From Onchidella celtica (lineage: Eukaryota; Mollusca; Gastropoda; Systellommatophora; Onchidiidae): a stretch of DNA of 64,000 bases. Location of the stretch: the NCBI GenBank assembly GCA_963931925.1, contig OZ007571.1, forward strand, positions 8,761,444 to 8,825,443, read 5' to 3'. The position numbers and the translations under genes are program-made. The notes beneath the pieces are model-generated. The model made no database searches, had not been told where the DNA came from, and saw only the letters and a list, made by a program, of their open reading frames with translations. Of this stretch, positions 55,834-64,000 are shown one piece after another. Position 1 is the stretch's first letter. Each line of letters begins with the position of its first letter.

Positions 55834-56107
55834 ACCATTGGCTGAGGCATCTTATTTATCTTCACTTGCACAGTAAACTTGGATTACGTTTGGACTGTTT
55901 GCAGCAAAAGGATTACCGAAGTCAGGGATTTGAAAGCGAGTGCAATGTCTGTCTTTTGTCATAAATCTGTCCCCAAAATTCTTATTTTTCCTACTTTTTT
56001 CTCTGCTCTTGTGAACTAGTACTATATAAATAGGTATTTGGAATACAGTTACATTATCATAATCCTTGTTCAATTTCCTTTTCATTGATGTCTTTACTTC
56101 CTTGTAG

Positions 56108-59002
56108 CAGACCTGCCAACCATCCTGATTTTATCGGGATTATCCCGATATCCCGAATACATCATCATAATCCCGATTTTGCGAGCCGTAGACTGAAAAT
56201 CGGCGAAAATACTGGGTCAATCCGCGAGGTAGATCTAGTACTCGATTATCATCAGAATCGATTTCCGTTTCCTTTTTTTACAATGGATTAAAAGCATACA
56301 TCACTACTTGATACGCAACTAGATCTAGAATCTATTGGGATCGACTAGTTCGTAGTACATTATGCTGATAAAATAAGAGCGTTATCTAATTGGAGCAGCA
56401 CATGGTGATGATAAGAATAAGAGGAAACGCGGTCAGTCTTTCAATCCGATTGTGAGATCGTGTTTTATTCCGTTCAGCTGGTCTGTTCATAGCTTGAGTT
56501 TAAGTAGGCATCCAGCGTGCATAATTTGATTGTGATTGCCTTCATTTCGTTACAATTTCTATTCACTGGCTGAAGGATGGATAAGTTTCTCAAAAAACGA
56601 CGCTTACCCGGTCAAGAACCAGATGATCAACAAACCTCATCTAGATCTAGTGATAGTTGTAGATCTACAGAATCATCGGCGCCCCCGCGGAAGAAGGAAA
56701 AACTGCAAACTAAATATCATGATGCTTATTCAAAGGAGTGGCCATTTCTAAAACCGTCTGGCTAAGGAGTGACATTCGTGAGGTGTGTTCCATGCAGTGC
56801 GGATTTTATTAGTGTTGCAAGTGGTGGAGAGATGACATTCAAAAACACTTGAAGACAAACAAACATGCAGTAGCAGTCAAGGGCAGTGAAACAAACAAAG
56901 ACATTGGGAATTTCTTTGCCAAGGAGAAGGATATGTCCGTGATCAGATCAGAAGTTCTGTTTACCAGATATTTGGTTGAGAATAATCTGCCAATAGCTGT
57001 GAGTGACAAATTTGGCAGTTTTCTTAGAGCTGTGTGCCCTGACTCAGACATAGCGAAGAAATTTGCATGTGCACGGACTAAAGCAACTGCCATTGTTGGG
57101 TGCATAGGTAGAAAGACAACAGAAGAGTTGGTGGAGAGATTGAGAAGCACGTCTTTCAGCATGGGGACAGATGGCAGCAATGATCATAACAGCAAACTAT
57201 ATCCATTGGTCGTCACTCTGAATGATGAGGCAAGTGAGGAGATAAAAACAGAGCTGCTTTCTTTACCAGAATTGGAGAAATCCTCTTCAGCTGCCAACAT
57301 AACAGAGCTGATTATGACAGAACTATCTAAGCACAACATCCCTGTTGGAAACTGTTTGGCGTTCATGTCAGACAATGCTAATGTGATGGTAGGGAGAAAA
57401 GGTGGTGTCAGTACCCTGCTAAGAAAGGAGCAGCCCAACATGCTCAATCTGGGCTGTGGATGCCATTTAATAAACTTGGCTGTTAAGAAATCGGTGTCTG
57501 TTTTGCCCTTCAAAGTTGAGGAATTCTTGACAGGCCTTTATTACTTCTTTCACCACTCTGAAAAAAAGCTGTCAGACTTCAATGAGCTTCAGCTATTGTA
57601 CAATGATGAGGCAAGGAAAATATTGAAATACTGCCCAACAAGATGGTTGTGTCTGACTACCTCTCTACAACGGACCATGGAGCTGTGGAAGCCACTCACA
57701 AAGTATTTCAATAAGGTGAAGGAAGATGCAGACAAGGAGGCGGAAAGAAAATCTAAGAAAGAAGCAGGACAGAAAGATGCCGCAGACACCATAATTGATT
57801 CCTGGTTTGAAACCACCAGCTCACGGACACCAAAGCCCTCATCTGCAGAAGGCAATTCAAAATCAGTCAATCCAGACCCCAGCTCCTTCACCATGGGTAG
57901 ACTAGAGAGAATCCACAGCATTCTGAATTCCAAGCAAGCTGCCCTTTACTGTGCTTTTCTCTTGTGGATTATGCCAACCTTTGATAAATATAATAAGATT
58001 CTGCAAAGCGAGCAGCCACAAATACACAAATTGAAGGATTTATACCTGTCACTGTTTAAGGACCTGTTAATGAAATTCATCAAGCCTGATGTAGTTAGCC
58101 TCAACATACATGACATCACAAAGGTCATATTTGCTGACAAGAACCACATACAGGATCAGCAGTTGTACTTTGGACAGCTTGCTCAGCACCTGATGGAAAA
58201 ATTGAAGGCCAAACACAGAGATGCCATTTCATCCACCATCAAACTATTCTACTCAACAGCTCTGGACTACATGATGGACAGATTTCCAATGAAGGATGAA
58301 ACACTTCATCATGCTCAATTTGTGAATATTGAAAAGAGGCATTCTCTGTCCTGCAATAGTGTCAACTACTTTCTTTCCAAGTTGCCACACCTCTCCATTT
58401 CCCAGGACCAGCTGCAGGAAGAGTTTGTCAATTTTCAGTGTTCAGAGCTGCCGACTTCAGTGATGTCAGAGACAAGGGCTGACAAACAGTGGAACTTGCT
58501 GTTGCACCATGTCAACAGTCTGGACAACAGCAAGCCCTACCACAACTTGGCAAGAGTGGCCCTCAGCATCTTGTCAGTACCACACAGCAATGCTAGTGCT
58601 GAGAGGATCTTTTCTCTGGTGAGAAAGAACAGAACTGAAGTCAGGGCATCCATGAGCACTAAGACCCTGAATTCTTTGTTGGTGACCAAGGTCAGATCCA
58701 AACCTTTGGACTTGACTGATCAGTTCCTGAGGAGATGCAAGACTGCCACTATGGACAGTTTGAGGCCTCCTCAACCCAGCCAATGAAGACAAAGGACTTC
58801 TTGTACATATTTGTAAATAGTTTTGGTGAGTACACCCACTGATTTCTTCCTACCCTTGCTTTTCTGTCACATTATTCTGAACAGGTAGCATACACGTTAT
58901 AATGCATCTCTGCGTCGGGCATGCAGCTAGGGTTTCGTTAGTGGACTGATGCACTCCGCCAACATTATCCCTAATTTTGTCTTTTCAAAGTTGGCAAGTC
59001 TG
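56108..59002 (+). mobile_element. near-intact hAT transposon, 2895 bp, 6-bp duplication
   Basis: Left tip CAGACCTGCCAAC (56108) and right tip GTTGGCAAGTCTG (ending 59002) are inverse complements with one mismatch over 13 bp. TTGTAG lies directly outside both (56102-56107 and 59003-59008). A CAG tip and a hAT transposase inside identify the superfamily. The exact 6-bp duplication matches a minority hAT lineage and equals the duplication of the AAGGAC MITE at 46.4 kb. Internal near-palindromes (ATTATCCCGATATCCCG near 56140) may be transposase sites. The transposase has two N-terminal breaks. The empty site would read CTTCCTTGTAGGTAAA. Confidence 0.9.
56577..58786 (+). pseudogene. hAT transposase, two disablements near the N-terminus
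   Basis: ATG at 56577 (MDKFLKKRRLPGQEP) leads through WPFLKPSG to a TAA at 56763-56765, then in the same frame to RCVPCSADF. A one-base deletion near 56833 shifts to HLKTNKHA. Together C-x2-C and H-x5-H form a BED-like finger. From 56849 there are 645 open codons: GTDGSND (first catalytic Asp), AFMSDNANVM (second Asp), GCGCHLINLAVKKS, YCPTRWLCL, an acidic linker, and the dimerisation signature VPHSNASAERIFSLVRKN near the C-terminus, stop at 58784. The protein excises and reinserts the surrounding element. The large intact ORF shows recent activity or an internal start; the ATG at 56849 would lack the complete finger. Confidence 0.85.
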
Positions 59003-59009
59003 TTGTAGG

Positions 59010-59439
59010 TAAAAAACTAAGGTCACAATGATTTTTTAGAAAATGTCTACAAAACCCTACGTACTCAGGGAATAGGGCATGATTTTCTGTTATGTGCTGT
59101 GGGAACAATCCATATTCTGAGGTCACAGGCTGATAGTGTTAAGGCCATGAGGGCTGCCCACAATTACTGATGCTTATTGATGACATGAATATTGTCTACA
59201 AGGCCACTTCCTTACTTGTAATGTGCAAAAAAATGGTACCTAATAGTATATACTTTTTTCCTGCAGAAACTTATTGACTGCTCTCAACAGAATACATGTG
59301 TACATATAATTATAAGAGTGTTTTATATGTAGTTTTTAAAAAAAATAATACTTAAGTTAGGTTTCACTACATAATTTTTTCCTCAAAATGCTTTTCTTCT
59401 TAGCTTGAATTGTGGTTCATGAAAAACAGTCCAACTGGA
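59010..59439. other. gene-free stretch
   Basis: No coding similarity was seen. The left TIR expected for the following Tigger-like element was not found here. Confidence 0.4.
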
Positions 59440-61471
59440 AACCCCTCAAAAGTGTGAGCCCACATTGAGCGGACTGTGTAGAAATTCTGTGCCTTGCCAG
59501 AGGAGGAACAAGAAGACTTTTTGCAAGTTCAAAGATGCTAAGAGCAAATCGATTCCACTGTCTGGCACAATACTAACTGGGAAAGCTCTGGAATTTGCAA
59601 AATGTTTGGGAGTCACCAACTTCACCGGGAGTACCGAGTGGCTAAGACGATCCATCCAAGGCATGACATGGAATTGTTATGAAGACAGTATGTGGTGGAT
59701 CTGCATGTTTCAAGCGAAACGATGGACCAGTGGAAATGTACAACTCTCAAGACAGTGTTAGAGGAATATGCTCCCAGTGAAATATTCAACGCGGACAAAA
59801 CAGGCCTGTTCTTCAAGTGCCTGCCAACTTGAACATTAGCCCAGAAAGGAGAGAAGAGCAGTGGAGAAAAAGTCCCCAAAGACAAGATAACATTACTTGT
59901 GGCAGCGAATATGACAAGCACTGAAAAACTACCTCTTGTGGCCATAGGGAAGTTCGAAAAACCAAGATGCTTTAGGAATGTAAAGACGCTGCCAACTGTT
60001 TACAAGTGGAATGGAAAGGCATGGATGGCTTCAGCTATTTTTGAACAATGGGTGAGGCAACTGGCCAGTAAGTTCTTATTGCAAGGCAGAAGCATAGCCA
60101 GGGTTCATACAAAGTCTTGAAAACTAATTTTAAGGACCTTTTAAGGACTTCCTAAGGACTCACAGTAAACAAATTAAGGACCTGTGTGCCTGTAACCAAG
60201 AAATATTATGTGTATGCAGCACTCAAAAATCCAAGTTCCCATGCAGCATTCATCAAAGAGGGATGTTTCTGTATCCACAGTTCAAACATAAAATACACTC
60301 TGTCTCACTCTGAAAAGTTTAGTTATTTCAAAGTACCAACTGGAAGATTTGAATCTCAAATGTTTCAACTGAAAAACAAATTTTAAGGACTTTTTAAGGA
60401 CTTTGACATCATTTTCAGAATTTAAGGACTTTTTGAGTACTTATTTTTTCTTTTATGAAAATTAAGGACTTTAAGGACTTTTAAGGACCTGTGTGAACCC
60501 TGATAGCTCTGATTGTGGACAGCTGCACAGCATATCCTGTCATCACAGATCTGAGAGCCATCAAACTTGTTTATCTGCCTCCCAACACAACTAGTGTCTT
60601 GCAGCCATGTGACCAAGGTATAATCCAGTTACTCAAAGTACACTATAGGCGCAGAATGCTGAAGAATTGTGTGTAGTGTTCAACGCCTGACAGGCTACTG
60701 TTACTGCTCTCTGGCAACCTGCAGTCAGTGTGACAACTCGGATTGGATTTCATTTCTGGGACTGTGCAAAATTGTAAATTGCCTTGTGACAACATTTTGG
60801 CAAATTTTCATGTTTTTCTGACACTGAAATATTACTAGTTTTGCAAAGAGATTTTCATTATGGATCATACTATTCCTGTCCACAGCCATTTTTAATGTCA
60901 GCATTGTTGTGAGTTATATGGTTCACACTGCATGTCAACAAAGTGTGTTCACTGGTGTGTGTATGTATACCAACCCCATCAATAAAAACAACACAGATAG
61001 ACTGAGCCAAGAGTGCACTGTTTACACAATATTTTTCATAAAGGTGCGTCAAGTGATGAAATTCCAAGTCTACCTATTGACAAGGAGAAGAATGAAGTTA
61101 GACAGCTGCTTGACAAACTCAGGAGCAAATCCACTGATGATGTAGGCCTACCATTACCAGCACTGATGAATTGCTTGAAAGTGACAGTGATTCACCAACA
61201 TCAGCACCACAGACAGATGAAAAAATTATTGCAACTGTTCAGAAAGACCTAGAAGCAGATGAACAGCAAATGGAAGGGGAAGATGAGAATTTATCTACTG
61301 CAAATATCTCCAGCAAAGCAGCTCTTGAAGCCTTCAGTATTCAAATCTTATCTCTTGCAGCAGGCAGAGAGTAACGCCCATTTGCAGCAGCTGATGAGCA
61401 TTAAAACTTGTGTGGAAGATGCAGCTATTAGCAGTCGCAAACAAAAAGCAATAACTGACTATTGCAAATAA
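59440..61471 (+). pseudogene. Tigger/jerky-like transposase, interrupted and decayed
   Basis: Segments in order: the CENP-B-type helix-turn-helix (SKSIPLSGTILTGKALEFAK, TEWLRR), then after frameshifts near 59660 and 59740 LEEYAPSEIFNADKTGLFFK (first catalytic Asp; Glu has become Lys), a TGA at 59830, and PKDKITLLVAANMTS, GKFEKPRCFRNVK and FEQWVRQLASKFLLQGRSIA. The MITE intervenes. Then come ALIVDSCTAYPVI (second Asp), YLPPNTTSVLQPCDQGII (third Asp) and LLKVHYRRRMLKN. A poorly conserved part follows to about 61040, then an acidic tail (LESDSDSPTS, DLEADEQQMEGEDE) ending RKQKAITDYCK at 61471. Removing the MITE rejoins SIA-LIVD exactly. Non-functional. Confidence 0.8.
60099..60502. mobile_element. 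hAT-type MITE (AAGGAC family), copy 3, inside Tigger ORF
   Basis: It begins CAGGGTTCATACA at 60099 and ends TGTGTGAACCCTG at 60502. ATAGC lies directly outside both ends (60094-60098 and 60503-60507); ATAGCT on the right suggests a 6-bp duplication with one base lost on the left. Excising the MITE and one ATAGC restores the transposase frame, so this insertion postdates the Tigger copy. Confidence 0.9.
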
Positions 61472-61841
61472 AATGAAGAAAAACCCACGAGGGGGTCATG
61501 CCCTCTTCTTTTCTTTCTTTATTGGCCAAAGAGGGATAGTACCTTTTAGTGGGGGATGTAATCTGAAGCTAACTGATTCTCATTTGTGCCTTTAGTAAAT
61601 TCTTAAACACCATCACCATCGCCCCCCCCCCAAGCCACAGCAATGCTAAATGTAGCCTACTTTTTTTAGACATCCCTTGTTGCAGTTCCTTTGACAAGGG
61701 ACACTACCCATGATTTAAAAATCATGGGAGTGGGCAATTTTTGCTAATTTCCCTTGGAAACCTGATTTAACAGGGCCAATGATAATTATAGCAGGGATTT
61801 TGCTCTGGTCCAAAAATCCCTGTTATATCAGTTTTCAACTG

Positions 61842-62145
61842 TAAACAGTTTATCCCCGGCAGGGCCAGGAGCACCTCTAGTTGGTAAAAAGACAGCTGCA
61901 CAACTCAGCTTCACATAAAACCCACAGCTTTAATAGTGTCAAAAGTTACAGGTTCAGTCAGTCATTGAGCAGATACACTTTTATAGGTTTAGTGATAAAT
62001 ACCCCCCCCCCCCCCCCCCCCCATCTATCTCCAAACTAACATCATGGTGATGATGAAGTTAAACTGATACAGATTCTAGAACTTGTCATAGTGTATCAAG
62101 CAACTGTTTCAGTGCTCCTCTACTGCCTTACGAGCAGCTTCTTGT
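61842..62145. other. intergenic or 3' UTR stretch
   Basis: It contains a C run at about 62003-62022. It may include the 3' UTR of the minus-strand gene that stops at 62146, but a minus-strand AATAAA was not clearly placed. Confidence 0.4.
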
Positions 62146-62330
62146 TCAAGTGTCCTCTCCACTTTTGTCAATCTCTCCACCACACAGTGTCCTCTCCTCT
62201 CCAGCTGGAATTTCCTCCATCAGGTCTGACTGTTCCAGTTGCTGTTGTCTTTCCGCCAGCAACTCAGACAATCTTGTCCCCTCTTTGGCCATTTTCACAT
62301 TATATTTGTGTTTCTTGCTCTTTAGATGTT
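62146..62330 (-). CDS. TRIT1: last coding exon, probable TRIT1 C-terminus
   Basis: The minus-strand acceptor GTCTTTTTGCAG precedes AA, which completes a Glu codon begun by the upstream exon, then HLKSKKHKYNVKMAKEG and a Glu/Gln-rich tail (LLAERQQQLEQSDLMEEIP) to TGA at 62146-62148. Joined to 63625-63742 it gives C-x2-C ... EWAEHLKSKKH, a U1/matrin-type zinc finger. EW..H.KSK.H after a short CxxC loop is the C-terminal finger of eukaryotic tRNA dimethylallyltransferase (TRIT1/MOD5), which makes i6A37 in cytosolic and mitochondrial tRNAs. The catalytic domain would lie beyond the right edge. Another U1-type finger protein is possible. Confidence 0.6.
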
Positions 62331-63624
62331 CTGCAAAAAGACAAAAAAGGTGAAAACTGAGAATGGACAATAGCGGTCAAGGAACAAATGATGGACAGGA
62401 TTTCTTGTTTGTGTTGCTGACATTTTCTAATAAATGCAGAAAGAGTTAATCAGAACATACATACTGATAGACAAAGTGTGCTTTAACCCTTTCAGTGTCA
62501 CAGCCCTGAGACATAGTGGCAAATTATATTACCCGAAAATCACTCCTGAAACGGAATTAATTTATAATGCCCTCGTTCATATCCACATAAGACATTATCA
62601 CAGATCCAACCTATACCCGATCGACCGCTACAGCAGTCTTGGTGCACATATTTAGCAAACTGCCGGTGATCACTATGGAGAGGTCTGTGACACTGAAAGG
62701 ATTAAACCCAGTTTACGTTCAATAACTGGTTTCAAGTTAGTACCAGCCTGCAATAATCTGAAAATACTACGTGTTTACAAGTCCTGAAAAGACAACTTAA
62801 AGATTTTGGTAAAAAATATATTGCAAGGCCTTTTATCTGCTATGAAATTCATGAATGGAAGTAAAATTTTCTCAGTGCATGATATCTATGTTCAGCTAAG
62901 AGAATCAAGCCTTGGCAGCTTTTGTCACCCTTTGACATTTCATGCTAGCTGTTCCAGGAATCCCCAAAACTACTGAGATTTGGTGGGTGACCTGAACAAT
63001 TGAGTATCAGGGAATCTTGGGGACCGTTCACATATTATGTCATCAAAAAGTGACTAATTTTGATACCCCCCCCCCCCCCCCACCCCGCCGTTTGATGATG
63101 TAATCAAAACTTGACAAACAACAACTTAAAATACCTGTATAGTGCTGTTTGCTATTTATTTTAATTCAAACTAACAGATTATAAATGAAATAAAATCAAT
63201 ATGAGCTTTTATATAGCGCTTAATATCCATTAATGTTCTAAGCGCTTTACAGGGTGTCCCTGACAGGCTGATTCAACCTTTTAATACCATCTCAACTCAC
63301 AAATATGAACTTGATCTATATATTTGTTCCTCTTTTTCAATTTTACCAAACCACATTGATGACATCATCTTTGGACTCAACACCCCACCTCCTCCATGTC
63401 ATCATTCAAGAGACCCCCCCCCCCCCCTTATGTGATGAGATAATACGTGAACGGTCCCTTTGGCAGTGAAACTATTTACAGATTCCAGTGCTTCTGAAGA
63501 CTAAAGTATTTGGAAGTCTGAACTGTGTCCACCACCAGTGATAAAACATGAAGCATAAGATATATCATTAAATCAAAGAACATGAAAAAGTGGTGACATG
63601 TTGCAAACAAGTCCTGTCACAAAC
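62331..63624 (-). other. intron between the two zinc-finger exons
   Basis: On the minus strand it has donor GGGCAG/GTTTGTG and acceptor TTTTTGCAG, 1294 bp. It holds an AGCGC hairpin (63203-63252), C runs near 63066-63080 and 63415-63427, and two similar phrases about low-complexity C runs next to AATCAAAA or TGATGAGATAA. No other exon was seen in it. Confidence 0.6.
63203..63252. repeat. AGCGC hairpin repeat, copy 3
   Basis: TTTATATAGCGCTTAATATC and, 12 bases on, TCTAAGCGCTTTACAGG form the same inverted core as at 915-959 and 45820-45886. Located inside an intron. Confidence 0.6.
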
Positions 63625-63742
63625 CTGCCCATTCATGTTTGTGTATGAAAATCCGTCCTCCACACGCATCACAGACATTTCTCTCTACACTGGAATCCAC
63701 TTTCCTCACGGGTGGCTCCGGTTGTTTTTCAGGTGTCTCTCC
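63625..63742 (-). CDS. TRIT1: penultimate exon with CxxC half of the zinc finger, probable TRIT1
   Basis: The minus-strand acceptor TTGCCTATATCACAG precedes 118 bp that encode GETPEKQPEPPVRKVDSSVE, then RNVCDACGGRIFIHKHEWA plus one base. The donor follows directly (GGGCAG/GTTTGTG). The charged linker and CxxC lie just before the finger's histidines in the next exon. The phase-1 join makes Glu and an unbroken frame, strong evidence that these are real, spliced exons. Upstream exons are outside the window or unrecognised in the last 258 bp. Confidence 0.65.
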
Positions 63743-64000
63743 CTGTGATATAGGCAAAATAAAAGAAAAAAGGTGTCCAAACAACACATCAAACATTTGA
63801 ATTCAGACTGGTCTTTACCTTGATCCATTCCATCTTACAGTAGACATAAATACATGTACCACTGTATGGATACACGTATATCTTTCCTACAAAATACATT
63901 TTCTTCTTTCAATTCAAATAGCCCCATGTAGAATATATATACAAATCCTGAATTTTAATCCTCGGGAGAAATGATTAAAAGCAATAGGGAGGAAAATAAT
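63743..64000 (-). other. intron continuing past the window edge
   Basis: AT-rich sequence upstream of the penultimate exon with no additional exon recognised. Confidence 0.5.

Larger units (their letters stand above)
59440..61841 (+). mobile_element. pogo/Tigger-like element, 5' end missing
   Basis: The coding remnant is at 59440-61471. The right end at 61841 reads inward as CAGTTGAAAACTGATATAAC, a pogo/Tigger-type tip, and is followed by TA at 61842-61843, the target dinucleotide of this superfamily. A second CAGGG-ATTTT-like motif near 61770-61800 resembles a subterminal repeat. The left TIR was not found, so the element is truncated or its left end decayed. A hAT-type MITE is inserted at 60099-60502. 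Confidence 0.75.

Overview
This window is animal nuclear DNA. It has introns with GT/AG splice sites, an AT-rich intergenic background, many microsatellites and homopolymer G/C/A/T runs, and very low gene density. The mix of mobile elements suggests a lophotrochozoan, most likely a mollusc. These include a Ginger-type integrase transposon, hAT, piggyBac, MULE, pogo/Tigger and THAP-linked TIR elements, non-LTR elements with AP-endonuclease, and short hairpins with AGCGC/GCGCTTTACA cores. The taxon is inference; no rRNA or mitochondrial marker is present.

Layout. From 1 to 12 kb there is mostly non-coding DNA with microsatellites, one palindromic MITE and a LINE 3' fragment. From 12 to 15.2 kb several short elements cluster: a 346-bp MITE with an 8-bp target duplication, a 375-bp MITE carrying a broken THAP-domain exon, and a 1240-bp solo LTR with a perfect 5-bp target duplication. 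At 21.1-21.5 kb lies a second THAP-carrying MITE whose short ORF is still open. From 22.5 to 25.9 kb is a nearly complete non-LTR retrotransposon with one frameshift. From 28.9 to 30.2 kb a MITE is split by about 1 kb that carries a pogo-like transposase C-terminus with a PHD-like finger. The clearest intact host-type gene is at 35175-36509: a 444-residue, acidic, disordered protein with a PPxY motif.

From 42.4 to 61.8 kb is a dense transposon graveyard. It holds a complete Ginger-type element (42439-45228) with 45-bp TIRs and a TACA duplication, and two piggyBac halves 7.5 kb apart. Between those halves lie a Gypsy-like gag/protease remnant, an interrupted MITE, a tandem pair of SWIM-finger exons, an unclassified transposase-like remnant, a spliced MULE and a spliced hAT C-terminus. 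After them come a nearly intact hAT element (56108-59002) with a 6-bp TTGTAG duplication, and a pogo/Tigger transposase interrupted by a hAT-type MITE.

At the right edge, on the minus strand, two exons join in phase to rebuild a U1/matrin-type zinc finger. This is probably the 3' end of TRIT1 (tRNA dimethylallyltransferase).

The window does not hold an operon or pathway. Its interest lies in how well several element boundaries and target duplications can be read directly, in the nested insertion order they give, and in the THAP-exon-bearing MITE family. I saw no convincing tRNA, rRNA, CRISPR array or prokaryotic-type feature.
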